A stretch of DNA of 64,000 bases from Pseudomonas migulae NBRC 103157. Lineage in GTDB: Bacteria > Pseudomonadota > Gammaproteobacteria > Pseudomonadales > Pseudomonadaceae. A program made the position numbers and the translations under genes. The stretch lies in assembly GCF_002091715.1 (NCBI RefSeq), contig NZ_BDAG01000012.1:1-64000 (forward strand). Direction: 5' to 3'. Below the pieces are notes generated by a model. The model was not told the origin of the DNA. It ran no database searches and was given only the letters and a program-made list of their open reading frames with translations. This document shows, piece by piece, positions 46,218 through 55,594 of the stretch (within the stretch, counting starts at the first letter, position 1; every line of letters starts with the position of its first letter).

Positions 46218-47465
46218 TCAGTCGCGGTACTGCGGGTTCTCGATCAGCACGGCCATGCCCTGCCCGCCACCGACACAGGCAGCGGCGATCCCATAGCGCA
46301 GATTCTGCTCGCGCAACTGCCGGGCCAGCGTCATCACCAGACGCAGGCCGGTGGCGGCCAATGGATGGCCGAGGGCAATTGAGCCGCCACGGCGGTTGAG
46401 CTTGTTGGTGTCCAGCTCCAGCGCCTTGGCCACTGCCAGCACCTGCGCCCCCTGCGCCTCGTTGATTTCAAACAGGGCGATATCATCCTGCGCCAACCCG
46501 CTGCGTTGCAGCAGCAGCTGGATCGCCGGAGCCGGGCCGATCCCCATGAACTCCGGGGCCACACCGACCACCGCCGCCGCCAGCAGGTTTGCCAGTGCCG
46601 GTCGCGTACCCGCCGTTGCGCGGCCGACCAGAGCCGCCGCTGCACCGTCCACCACCGCACAGCTGTTACCAGCGGTTTGCACACCCCCCGCATGAATCGC
46701 CCGCAACGTCGCCAACGCGAGGAAATCAGTGGGCCGAATGTGGCTGTCGAGGGTGACTGCGTCTACCCGACGTGGCAGCGTAATGCCCCGAGGCTGATAG
46801 CCGTCCAGATCGAATGACTCGTTGCGCACTGCGACGATTTCATCGGCGAACCAGTCAGAAGTCTGCGCTTGCAACGCTTGCTCGTGGCTGTTGAGGGCAT
46901 AGGTATCCACCGCTTCGCGACTCAGGCCATGACGCCGGGCAAGGTTTTCCGCCGTGGCGATCATGTCCAGTCCCGGTGCCGGGTCGTACAGCGCCTCCCA
47001 GAGGAAATCCTTGAAATCCACCGACGCACCGAGACGAAATCCGTCCCGATGGGTGTAGGCAGCAATCGGGTTGCGCGACATGGATTCGGCGCCCACGCAC
47101 AGCGCCAGTTCCACGCCGTCGCGAAGTTGCTCACCGGCCTGGCGCAACAGCTCAAAACCGGTCGCGCAAATGCGCTGCACCGCCAGCGCCGGCACCTGTT
47201 GCGGCACACCGCTGTAAAGACCGATGTGGCGTGGCAGCAAGTAGGCGTCGAAGCTGGCCTGGGCCATGGAGCCCGCCAGCACACTGTCGACCGCTCGCGG
47301 ATCGAACCCGGCACGGGCCAGCACTTCACGACCGACCTTGATGCCCAGATCGATGGGCGACACCTGAGCCAGCGCACCACCGACGTCAATCCAGGGCGTG
47401 CGCACGGCCTCAAGAATCGCCACATCGGTGAAGGCCGAATACTGCCCTGCGTAACTCAAGACCAT
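46218..47465 (-). CDS. aat: Thiolase-family acetyl-CoA acyltransferase
   Basis: A 415-residue thiolase. The nucleophile is C100 (AVQRICATGFELL), the base histidine is in GGSIALGHPLAATG (about 369) and the second cysteine in AAACVGGGQG (about 399). The usual NEAF motif reads NEAQ here, at FEINEAQGAQVLAV, a change in a residue near the active site. Overlap of 10 bases with fcs suggests co-translation. It corresponds to aat of Pseudomonas ferulate clusters; in the coenzyme A-dependent non-beta-oxidative path it is dispensable, so it may serve side-chain shortening. Confidence 0.85.
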   Translation of the reverse strand: MVLSYAGQYSAFTDVAILEAVRTPWIDVGGALAQVSPIDLGIKVGREVLARAGFDPRAVDSVLAGSMAQASFDAYLLPRHIGLYSGVPQQVPALAVQRICATGFELLRQAGEQLRDGVELALCVGAESMSRNPIAAYTHRDGFRLGASVDFKDFLWEALYDPAPGLDMIATAENLARRHGLSREAVDTYALNSHEQALQAQTSDWFADEIVAVRNESFDLDGYQPRGITLPRRVDAVTLDSHIRPTDFLALATLRAIHAGGVQTAGNSCAVVDGAAAALVGRATAGTRPALANLLAAAVVGVAPEFMGIGPAPAIQLLLQRSGLAQDDIALFEINEAQGAQVLAVAKALELDTNKLNRRGGSIALGHPLAATGLRLVMTLARQLREQNLRYGIAAACVGGGQGMAVLIENPQYRD

Positions 47466-49354
47466 GGACCGGCGTGCAGGATCGAGAGGTCTTCGCCTCG
47501 ATACAGCGCCTCAACCTTGTCGGCACGCCATTGCAAGACCGCCCGCTGGTTGATCGAGCCTTTGTCGGTGATTTCACCGCGATCGATGGAGGCGGGTTCA
47601 TCGAGCAGCGCGATCCATTCCAGGCGGCTGGCATTGCCGGTGGCGTCGCGGTTGAGCCGTTGCAGCCAATCACCAAACCACTGACGCACCGGCGCGCTGG
47701 CCAGGACCTCGGCATCACTAGCGTCCGGACTCAAACCGGCCAGACGTCGGCATTCGTACAGCCGAGGAAAGACCAGCGCACCCAGACATTCGCGGTCCGG
47801 CGCGGCCACCACCATATCCTGAACATAGGGCGAACCTTCGAGCACTGCGCGATTGCGTAACGGGCCAACGCTGACAAACACGCCGGAGCTCAGTTTGAAG
47901 TCCTCGGCAATGCGCCCGTCGAACATCAGCCCCAGTTGTGGATCACGGGCATCGGCCAGTTTCAGCGCATCGCCGGAACAGTAGAAACCTTGTTCGTCGA
48001 ACACTTCGGCGGTCTGCTGTGGTGCACGCCAATAACCGGGCATGATGTGCGGCCCGCGAAAACGCCCCTCCAGCTTGCCGTCCACCGGCACCAGCCGCAC
48101 TTCACAACCGGGAGCCGGCAGGCCGATATAACCGGCCATGGACAGTGGCCCGGTGGTGAAGGTGCAAGACGGTGCCGCCTCGGTCATTCCGAGCCCTGCC
48201 ATCATGCGAATGCGTTCGCCACAATGCTGTTCGGCGACCCGGTCCAGGCGATCCCAAATCCTCTGGGACAAGCCGGCAGCGGCGAAAAAGAACAGCTTCA
48301 TGCGCGAGAAAAAACGTTCACGCAACTCGCCATCCTGCTCCAGGGCGTTGACCAGTTCTTCCCAGCCCTTGGGCACAGTCAGGTAGGCGGTGGGCGATAC
48401 CTCTTTGAGGTTGCGCAGTGTTTCGGCAAAACCCTGGGCGGTCGGCTTGCCATCGTCCAGGTAAAAGGTGCCGCCGTTGTACAGTACGATGCCAACGTTG
48501 TGGCTGCCGCCGAAGGTGTGATTCCACGGCAACCAATCCACCAGCACCGGTGGTTCTTCGCCGAATACCGGGAAGGTCTGCAACAGCATCTGTTGGTTGG
48601 CGCAGAGCATGCGCTGGGTGGTGACCACCGCCTTGGGCAGCCTGGTGGAGCCGGAGGTAAACAGAAACTTGGCGATGCTGTCCGGCCCGGTCGCCGTGAA
48701 GGCGCAATCGGCCTCGGCACCGCCGGGCTGCTCCAGCAGGCCGGCAAAGCTCATCTGACTCCGGCCCGGTATTTGGCCATGCACGGTGATCAGCGGCGTG
48801 TCAGCCGGCACCACCGCATCGATTGCCCGCTGATAGGTCGAGGCGTCGCTGACAAACACCAGGCCCGGTTGTAGCAGGTCGCAGACATGCCGCAACTTGG
48901 CGAAATCCTGAGACAACAACGAATAGGCCGGTGAGACCGGGCTATAGGGAATGCCCGCGTACATGGCGCCCAGAGCAATTTGCAAATGCTCGATGTCGTT
49001 GCCCGAGAGGATCGCCAGCGGTCGTTCGGCCGAAAGCCCATAACTGAGCAGGCTTTGGGCAATGGCGCGGACGCTGGTCAGCATCTCGGCGTAACTCACC
49101 CGGCGCCAGTCGCCGCCGTCCTGGCGAGCAGCGATAAAGGTCTGTTGCGGGCGCACCTGTGCCCAGTGCACCAGGCGATCGAGCAGGCGTGCGGGCAACT
49201 CAGCCAAAGGCTCCAGGGAGCGCATGTGCAAAATGCCCTGCTCTTCGCTGACCTCGACCGCTGGACGGCCGATGGATACGTGGCGATAGCGCGGCGCACT
49301 GGCTTCGTTCTGGGGTGGCGATCTGAATTCGGAACTCACGTGCTTGTTCTCCAT
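47456..49354 (-). CDS. fcs: Feruloyl-CoA synthase
   Basis: A 632-residue AMP-forming ligase that joins ferulate to coenzyme A. Adenylation motifs include LFTSGSTRLPKAV (A3), MAGLGMTEAAPS (A5), YCSGDALK (A7) and a C-terminal DKGSINQRAVLQWR (A10 region). It is longer than most ligases because of an N-terminal extension. The ATG at 49354 is used although no strong ribosome site precedes it; an in-frame GTG at 49378 is the alternative. It lies between aat and vdh. Confidence 0.93.
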   Translation of the reverse strand: MENKHVSSEFRSPPQNEASAPRYRHVSIGRPAVEVSEEQGILHMRSLEPLAELPARLLDRLVHWAQVRPQQTFIAARQDGGDWRRVSYAEMLTSVRAIAQSLLSYGLSAERPLAILSGNDIEHLQIALGAMYAGIPYSPVSPAYSLLSQDFAKLRHVCDLLQPGLVFVSDASTYQRAIDAVVPADTPLITVHGQIPGRSQMSFAGLLEQPGGAEADCAFTATGPDSIAKFLFTSGSTRLPKAVVTTQRMLCANQQMLLQTFPVFGEEPPVLVDWLPWNHTFGGSHNVGIVLYNGGTFYLDDGKPTAQGFAETLRNLKEVSPTAYLTVPKGWEELVNALEQDGELRERFFSRMKLFFFAAAGLSQRIWDRLDRVAEQHCGERIRMMAGLGMTEAAPSCTFTTGPLSMAGYIGLPAPGCEVRLVPVDGKLEGRFRGPHIMPGYWRAPQQTAEVFDEQGFYCSGDALKLADARDPQLGLMFDGRIAEDFKLSSGVFVSVGPLRNRAVLEGSPYVQDMVVAAPDRECLGALVFPRLYECRRLAGLSPDASDAEVLASAPVRQWFGDWLQRLNRDATGNASRLEWIALLDEPASIDRGEITDKGSINQRAVLQWRADKVEALYRGEDLSILHAGPWS

Positions 49355-49493
49355 CAAGGCACACCACGGCTCGCACAAATGCGTTCACCGGGGCATGGCA
49401 GCCTGCGACTGCAGCCTCGTTATTGTTATGTCTGGCCTGCACGCGGGCGACGATCGCTCTCAAGCGTTCGTCGCCCAAAGGTGCGACGTCTGC

Positions 49494-50942
49494 TCAGATC
49501 GGGTAGTGCCGCGGTCCGTTCTGCAAGGTCACCCAACGTAACTGAGTGAAGTGCTCGATGGACGCCTTGCCGCCAAAACTGCCATAGCCGCTGGACTTGA
49601 CTCCGCCGAAGGGCATCTGCGCCTCGTCGTGCACGGTCGGGCCGTTGATATGGCAGATACCCGATTCGACCCGCTGAGCCAAGGCCAGAGCGCGGCTAGT
49701 GTCGCGACTGAAGATCGCCGCCGACAAGCCGAATTCGGAATCGTTGGCCAAGTGCAACAGCTCTTCGTCGCCCTCGCCTCGTAGCACCACCGCCACCGGG
49801 CCAAAGGATTCTTCGCGGTACAGACGCATGGCATCGGTGACGCCGTCGAGCAAGGTCGGCTGCAGAATGCTGCCCTCCAGCTGACCACCCGCAACCAGGG
49901 CTGCGCCCTTATCGAGGGCATCGTCGATCAACAGTTTGATGCGTTCACCGGCATTGCTGTCCACCAGAGAACCGAGGACCGAACCTTCGGCATTGGGATT
50001 GCCCGCGGGCAAGGTGGCGATCTTCGCCGCCAGCCTGGCGACAAAGTCATCGGCCACTTTGGCATCGACAATCAGGCGCTCGGTGGACATGCAAATCTGG
50101 CCCTGATTAAAGAAGGCGCCAAAGGCCGCCGCCTCCACCGCTGCATCCAGGTCGGCATCCTCCAGCACCAGGAACGGCGCCTTGCCTCCCAGCTCCAGTA
50201 ACGCCGGTTTGAGATGACGCGCCGACAGTTCGCCGACGATGCGCCCAACATGGGTCGAACCGGTGAAGTTGACCCGACGCACCGCCGGGTTGGCGATCAG
50301 CCGTTCAACAATCGCCGCGGCATCCTGGGGCGCGTTGCTGATGACGTTGACCACGCCATCACCGAGGCCGGCGTCTTGCAACACTTGACCGATCAGCCGG
50401 TGCACCGCCGGGCTCAGTTCCGACGCCTTGAGCACCACGGTGTTGCCGCAGGCCAACGGCATGGCGATAGCGCGAGTGGCGAGGATCACCGGCGCGTTCC
50501 AGGGCGCGATGCCCAGCACCACGCCGCAGGGTTGACGCAAGGCCATGGCGAAGCTGCCGGGCACATCGGAGGGAATAATTTCGCCGGTGATCTGGGTGGT
50601 CATGCACGCGGCTTCGCGCAGCATGTTGGACGCCAGGTGCACATTGAAACCGTACCAGTTGGCCATGGCACCAGTCTCGCCGGCCGCCGCGATGAACTCC
50701 GCGCAGCGAGCCTGCAACTGCTCAGCCGCGCGCAGCAACCGGGTACGTCGCTCGTTGGGGGCCAGGGCCGCCCAGGCGGGGAATGCCGCTTTGGCCGCGG
50801 CGACCGCAGCATCGGCATCTTCCAGGGTGGCGGCGGCAACACGCGACACAACCTCACCGGTCACCGGATTACGCCGTTCGAAGGTTCGACCGTCTCGGGC
50901 GGGGCACGACTGGCCGCCAATCAGCAGGGGCACGTCCAGCAT
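49494..50942 (-). CDS. vdh: Vanillin dehydrogenase
   Basis: A 482-residue NAD-dependent aldehyde dehydrogenase that oxidises vanillin to vanillate. Catalytic residues are the cysteine in FNQGQICMSTER and the glutamate in LELGGKAPF. It differs from the aldehyde dehydrogenase at 39451 by its shorter N-terminus and by cluster position between ech and fcs. The start at 50942 is in-frame with no better upstream choice. Confidence 0.94.
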   Translation of the reverse strand: MLDVPLLIGGQSCPARDGRTFERRNPVTGEVVSRVAAATLEDADAAVAAAKAAFPAWAALAPNERRTRLLRAAEQLQARCAEFIAAAGETGAMANWYGFNVHLASNMLREAACMTTQITGEIIPSDVPGSFAMALRQPCGVVLGIAPWNAPVILATRAIAMPLACGNTVVLKASELSPAVHRLIGQVLQDAGLGDGVVNVISNAPQDAAAIVERLIANPAVRRVNFTGSTHVGRIVGELSARHLKPALLELGGKAPFLVLEDADLDAAVEAAAFGAFFNQGQICMSTERLIVDAKVADDFVARLAAKIATLPAGNPNAEGSVLGSLVDSNAGERIKLLIDDALDKGAALVAGGQLEGSILQPTLLDGVTDAMRLYREESFGPVAVVLRGEGDEELLHLANDSEFGLSAAIFSRDTSRALALAQRVESGICHINGPTVHDEAQMPFGGVKSSGYGSFGGKASIEHFTQLRWVTLQNGPRHYPI

Positions 50943-51071
50943 GGTGATTCCTCTTTATTGTCTTTATCGGGAATACGTTCGAGGGGTTCAAAGTAGCGCC
51001 GAGGCGCCGGAGCGAACAGCTGGCGGACGCTCGATCGCCCGGCCAGCTCGCCTTGAGTTCAACGCCGGTAT

Positions 51072-51902
51072 TCAGCGCTTGTAAGCCTGCAAACCGGGCT
51101 TGATGCTCTTGTCGTCGAGGAACTGCTTCATGCCCTGCTCGCGGCCACCTTCGGTGTCCAGCAGGCGCGACTGATCGAGCTTGGCGTACAGGTAATCTTC
51201 GTTCTGCTCCCAGGTGAGTTCGCGGCAACGCTTGAAGCCATGCTTGGCCGCGCGCAGCACCACCGGGTTTTTCTCCAACAGATTGCGCGCCAACTCGATT
51301 GTCACGTCACGTAGTTGTGCCAGGGGCACGCTCTCGTTAACCAGGCCCATTTCGGCGGCTTTCTGCCCACCGAAGGTCTTGCCGGTCATGATGTAGTACA
51401 GCGACTGGCGATGGCCCACGGTGTCGGCCATCGCCTTGCTCACCAAATTGCCCGGCGGAATGCCCCAGTTGATTTCTGACAGGCCGAAGGTCGCTTCATC
51501 GGCGCAAATCGCCAGGTCACAGGCCACCAGCGGGCTGAAACCACCACCGAAGCACCAGCCGTTGACCATGGCGATGGTCGGCTTGGCGTACATGCGCAGC
51601 AGTTTCCATTGCCATTGAGAGGCTTCGCGACGGATTTTTTCCTGAAGGATTTCCGGGCCGGCGTCCACTTCACGGAAGTATTCCTTGAGGTCCATGCCTG
51701 CGGTCCAGGCTTCGCCCGCACCGGTCAGCACCAGTACACCGGCGTCTGGATCCTGCTCCAGGGTTTCCAGAACGTCGATCATCTCGCGGTTCAGGGTCGG
51801 GCTCATGGCGTTGCGTTTTTCCGGGCGGTTGAGGATGACCCACGCGATGCCTTCCTCGATTTCCACTTTGACGGTTGTCCAGCGACCTTCGTAATTGCTC
51901 AT
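51072..51902 (-). CDS. ech: Feruloyl-CoA hydratase/lyase
   Basis: A 276-residue crotonase-fold enzyme that hydrates feruloyl-CoA and cleaves it to vanillin and acetyl-CoA. Residues known in HCHL enzymes are visible: the tyrosine in MDLKEYF, the glutamate in SEINWGIPPG and the tyrosine in DYLYAKLDQS; the oxyanion loop reads VNGWCFGGGFS. First gene of the ech-vdh-fcs-aat operon and divergent from ferR, with a perfect inverted repeat between them. Confidence 0.95.
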   Translation of the reverse strand: MSNYEGRWTTVKVEIEEGIAWVILNRPEKRNAMSPTLNREMIDVLETLEQDPDAGVLVLTGAGEAWTAGMDLKEYFREVDAGPEILQEKIRREASQWQWKLLRMYAKPTIAMVNGWCFGGGFSPLVACDLAICADEATFGLSEINWGIPPGNLVSKAMADTVGHRQSLYYIMTGKTFGGQKAAEMGLVNESVPLAQLRDVTIELARNLLEKNPVVLRAAKHGFKRCRELTWEQNEDYLYAKLDQSRLLDTEGGREQGMKQFLDDKSIKPGLQAYKR

Positions 51903-51964
51903 GGTGATGCTCTCTTGTTCTTGGCTTGACGATGGGTAAAAACTAAACCGACAAATTAGTTATG

Positions 51965-51983
51965 TCAATTAACTATTAATTGA
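51965..51983. promoter_or_regulatory. FerR operator between ech and ferR
   Basis: TCAATTAA-CTA-TTAATTGA is a perfect 8-3-8 inverted repeat 62 bases before ech and 131 before ferR. MarR proteins bind such AT-rich dyads; FerR is the natural candidate. Confidence 0.65.
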
Positions 51984-52114
51984 ATTAACCAAATGTTTTT
52001 CGCCATCGAGCTCCATGGAAGGGCGACGTGTTAGGCTCCTGACATAGCTATTCCTGTCCAACCTCGTCAAACTAGATACCTTTATTAACCTGAAACCCGA
52101 GGGATTTTCCCGCA

Positions 52115-52603
52115 ATGGCCAAGTCGTCCAAAAATGTCGCTGCCCCAGAAGCCCTGGCCGTCAACGCTGAAATTCAGGCGCCGATGGACTCCGCATTGGA
52201 CGAGCTGATCGGTTACGCCATGCGCCGGGCCCAGTTGAAACTGTTCCAGAATCTGATCAGCCGACTTGCGGCCCACGACTTGCGGCCCGCCCAGTTCTCG
52301 GCCCTGGCGATCATCGAGCAGCACCCCGGACTGATGCAGTCCGACCTGGCCAAAGCCCTGGCTATCGAACCGCCCCAAGTGGTGCCGCTGCTTAACAAAC
52401 TCGAAGAGCGCGCGCTCGCGGTACGGGTACGTTGCAAACCGGACAAACGCTCCTATGGGATATTCCTGAGCAAGACCGGCGAGACGCTACTCAAGGAGTT
52501 GAAGCTGATTGCGGCCGAGAGCGACATGGATGCCACGTCCGCTCTCGACAGTCAGGAACGCGAAGAACTGCTCAGGTTGCTGAAAAAGGTCTATCAAGCC
52601 TGA
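52115..52603 (+). CDS. ferR: MarR-family regulator of ferulate catabolism
   Basis: A 162-residue protein with the MarR winged helix at about 55-120 (PAQFSALAIIEQHPGLMQSDLAKALAIEPPQVVPLLNKLEER, interrupted here for length) and helical dimer ends. In P. fluorescens FerR responds to feruloyl-CoA and can activate ech genes. It is divergent from ech with a dyad operator between them. Confidence 0.87.
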   Translation: MAKSSKNVAAPEALAVNAEIQAPMDSALDELIGYAMRRAQLKLFQNLISRLAAHDLRPAQFSALAIIEQHPGLMQSDLAKALAIEPPQVVPLLNKLEERALAVRVRCKPDKRSYGIFLSKTGETLLKELKLIAAESDMDATSALDSQEREELLRLLKKVYQA

Positions 52604-52660
52604 AACGCGAACGCCGGCGCGCTCTTGGGGAGCGGCCGGATTCATTACAAGTGAAACGGC

Positions 52661-53959
52661 TTACCAGATCGGCACGGTGTAGAGCACCAGAAAGCGCGTC
52701 TGGTTTTCATCGCGAAACGCCGCGCCGGCGGGGAAGTCGTTGCGATAGATCGACTTGCGCGCCATCAGCCCGACATTCTTCAGCGGACCACTCTGGATCA
52801 CATACCCCAGCTCCATCTGGAACTCCCGTTCCTTGCGGTCGTCGGCATTCAACGCCGCCAGTTCGATATGGTCACCGCGCACATAACGCAGCCGGCTCTT
52901 CAGGCCAGGCACCCCGGCGGCGGCGAAGTCATAATCGTACATCGCTTGCCAGGTCCGCTCCTTGGCATTGAGAAAGTCCGAGCTCATGGTCAGCTCGCTC
53001 ATGCCCATCAACTCGGTGCCCGACACATAGGGCGTCGCTGTGTCGCCACTGGCGTGCATATAGCCGAGGCTCAGACGATGGCCGCCAAAGCGATAGCCGA
53101 ACAGCGCCGAGAGGTTGCGGTTGTCCACTTTGCCGGCCTTGGCGCTGCCGTCTTCATCGCTGAAAAAACTGCGCAGGTCGCTGGTCAGCGTGCCCTCGCC
53201 CACCTGCAGATTGTGCAGCAAGGCCAGGGTGTTCTGCTGATACAGGTCCGCCACTTCGGCGTGATAAGCGCGCAGGCTGAGGTTCTTGTTCACCTGGTAA
53301 TCGCCGCCGACATAGGCCATGTGCGATGAGGTGGCCGCGCCATTGAAACGCCGGTTCGGCGAAGCGATGCTCATTGGCTGGTAGTCGGTGGAATCACGCT
53401 TGTTGATGCGATCGATGTAGCCGGTGTTGAAGATCAGTCCGTCGATGTCCTTTGAGCTGAGCGTGGTGCCGCGAAAAGTCTGCGGCAGCAGCCGCGACGG
53501 GCTGGCGAAAGCGAATGGCAGGAAGATCGACACGTCGCCGGTTTTCACCGTGGTCTGGGCAACACGCATCTTGGCAGTCATGGCCAGGCGCGAATACTCG
53601 TCCGCCGCGCGCTTGTCGCTGCTAGACACCGGCAGCAACTCGGTGCCGCTGCGGTCCGGCGCCGAATCCAGCTTGACCCCCATCAACCCACGAGCGTCCA
53701 GGCCGAAGCCGACACTCCCCGGGGTAAAGCCCGACTCCACGTTCATGATGAAACCCTGAGCCCATTCCCGTGCCGCGGTTTTCGCCCCGTCATCCTTGTA
53801 GTCCCGATCCAGGTAGTAATTGCGCAAGGTCAAGGTGCCGTGACTGTCATCGATAAAACCGTCAGCCAGCGCCGATGGCGCAATCAAACTCAGGCCCAGC
53901 AAGGCCAGGTGGCGTGCGGTTGAATCCGCCACAAGGGCGTCCCAAGGAAGGTTTGGCAT
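52661..53959 (-). CDS. OprD-family outer-membrane porin
   Basis: A 432-residue substrate-specific porin. The signal peptide ends near SALADG. The mature protein shows the OprD landmarks FIDDSHGTLTLRNYYLDRDYK, EWAQGFIMNVESGFTPGSVGFGLDARG, and ends FLVLYTVPIW, whose C-terminal Trp is the barrel-assembly signal. OprD members near aromatic genes take up vanillate, ferulate or related carboxylates. It is convergent with ferR and divergent from the MFS importer. Confidence 0.9.
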   Translation of the reverse strand: MPNLPWDALVADSTARHLALLGLSLIAPSALADGFIDDSHGTLTLRNYYLDRDYKDDGAKTAAREWAQGFIMNVESGFTPGSVGFGLDARGLMGVKLDSAPDRSGTELLPVSSSDKRAADEYSRLAMTAKMRVAQTTVKTGDVSIFLPFAFASPSRLLPQTFRGTTLSSKDIDGLIFNTGYIDRINKRDSTDYQPMSIASPNRRFNGAATSSHMAYVGGDYQVNKNLSLRAYHAEVADLYQQNTLALLHNLQVGEGTLTSDLRSFFSDEDGSAKAGKVDNRNLSALFGYRFGGHRLSLGYMHASGDTATPYVSGTELMGMSELTMSSDFLNAKERTWQAMYDYDFAAAGVPGLKSRLRYVRGDHIELAALNADDRKEREFQMELGYVIQSGPLKNVGLMARKSIYRNDFPAGAAFRDENQTRFLVLYTVPIW

Positions 53960-54137
53960 GTTCGATGTCCACTTATTGTTGTTGTTTTTTGAACGGGACT
54001 GTTGGGACTATCCCGGAGATCTGCAGCCAGAGAATGGAAACAGCCTGGCGTGGCGTCAATCGCGAGCGACCGATAAACGAACATTAATGTAATTATCTAT
54101 TTTTCGAGCAACTCTCTATCACCACGCCATATACCTG

Positions 54138-54154
54138 ATTTAATTGACTTAAAT
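54138..54154. promoter_or_regulatory. Dyad between the porin and MFS genes
   Basis: ATTTAA-TTGAC-TTAAAT is a perfect 6-5-6 dyad. It contains TTAATTGA (54140-54147), the half-site of the ech/ferR repeat, so both may be FerR targets. The 53960-54293 gap holds no other clear feature. Confidence 0.45.
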
Positions 54155-54293
54155 GGTGTTTTTCAGCGAAAAATCTTTGGTATTCATTTTTTAGTTATAT
54201 TTGTTAATCTTATTTCAGCCCTGTCATCGCCTCGTGAGAACAGGCTCGCGCTCATCCGTCAGCACACCAACAAAAACAATAATGAGGTTCGCC

Positions 54294-55529
54294 ATGGACA
54301 CCCCATCACGTCGTACGACGCTGACCATTGCCCTGTGTTTTATCGTTGCACTGATCGAAGGTTTCGACCTGCAAGCTGCCGGTACTGCCGCCGCGGGCCT
54401 GCGCCAGACCTTTGCCCTGGACCCGAAATCGATGGGCTGGGTATTCAGCGCCGGAATTATCGGTTTGCTGCCGGGCGCCTTTTTCGGTGGCTGGATTGCC
54501 GATCGAATCGGCCGCAAGAAAATCCTCATCGCAGCGGTGCTGCTGTTCGGTGTGTTCTCCCTTAGCACCGCTTACGTCAGCAGTTTCTCTGGCCTGCTAC
54601 TGGCTCGCTTCATGACTGGCCTGGGCCTGGGCGCCGCCTTGCCCAACCTGATCGCCCTGTGTGCCGAGGCCGTGGGTGAGCAGCGTCGCGGTACCGCGAT
54701 CAGCATCATGTATGCCGGCGTGCCGTTGGGCGGCGCATTGGCTGCGGTGGTCGCCATGCTCTTTACCGAGCATTGGCAGACAACCTTCATCATCGGCGGG
54801 CTCGCGCCCTTGCTGGTGGTGCCGCTGATGATCCTGTTGTTGCCCGAGTCCAGCGCCTTTCGCCAGCAACAAGGCACCGTCACCATGGCCCGCACTTCAA
54901 CCGGCCAAGCGTTATTCGGCGAAGACCGGGCCCGCGTCACCTTGGCGTTGTGGCTTAGCTACTTCTTCACCCTGACCGTGATGTACATGTTGCTCAACTG
55001 GCTGCCATCACTGCTGCTGGAACAAGGTTTCAGCAAAGCCGAGGCTGGCCTGGTGCAGATGCTGTTCAACATCGGCGGCGCCCTCGGCTCGCTACTGGGC
55101 GGAGTGCTGCTGGATCGCTGCAACGGCGTCAAGGTGGTGCTGTTCGTATACGCCGCATTGTTGGCAGCGCTGGCCGGGGTCGGCACGTCGGTGGGCATCG
55201 TCCCCATGGCCATCGCCGGGTTTTGCGCAGGGTTGTTTGTGATGGCCGCGCAGCTGGTGCTTTACGCCTTGGCACCACCGTCGTACCCGACCTCGGTACG
55301 TGCCACCGGCGTCGGCGCCGCCGTAGCCATCGGTCGTCTGGGGTCGGTGGCCGGGCCTTTGGCCGCGGGACAGATTCTGGCGGCCGGGGCCGGCACCACT
55401 GGGGTGTTACTAGCGACTTCACCGGGGTTGGTGATTGCGGCATTGACCATCATCAGCGTGATTGTCCGCTCGGCCCCGAAGACTGTGCCCGAGTTGAGGA
55501 CAGCGAAGCCAGTCGCGGACAAACCCTGA
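54294..55529 (+). CDS. MFS aromatic acid:H+ symporter (PcaK/VanK-like)
   Basis: A 411-residue transporter with twelve membrane helices in two six-helix halves. The first loop holds GWIADRIGRKK (major facilitator motif) and helix I ends in ALIEGFDLQAAG, the aromatic-acid subfamily signature with its membrane aspartate. The ATG at 54294 has GAGG ahead; a longer reading begins in the intergenic dyad. Together with the porin it likely imports ferulate, vanillate or similar acids. Exact substrate not shown. Confidence 0.88.
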   Translation: MDTPSRRTTLTIALCFIVALIEGFDLQAAGTAAAGLRQTFALDPKSMGWVFSAGIIGLLPGAFFGGWIADRIGRKKILIAAVLLFGVFSLSTAYVSSFSGLLLARFMTGLGLGAALPNLIALCAEAVGEQRRGTAISIMYAGVPLGGALAAVVAMLFTEHWQTTFIIGGLAPLLVVPLMILLLPESSAFRQQQGTVTMARTSTGQALFGEDRARVTLALWLSYFFTLTVMYMLLNWLPSLLLEQGFSKAEAGLVQMLFNIGGALGSLLGGVLLDRCNGVKVVLFVYAALLAALAGVGTSVGIVPMAIAGFCAGLFVMAAQLVLYALAPPSYPTSVRATGVGAAVAIGRLGSVAGPLAAGQILAAGAGTTGVLLATSPGLVIAALTIISVIVRSAPKTVPELRTAKPVADKP

Positions 55530-55547
55530 CCGCGCCGTCCGCCACAG

Positions 55548-55584
55548 AAACAAGAAAAGAGACCGAAGTCTCTTTTCTTGTTTT
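55548..55584. terminator. Bidirectional intrinsic terminator
   Basis: AACAAGAAAAGAGAC pairs perfectly with GTCTCTTTTCTTGTT around CGAA, with A and T runs on its two sides. It lies between the convergent MFS and gamma-glutamyltransferase genes. Confidence 0.85.
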
Positions 55585-55594
55585 CAGCGGCCGG

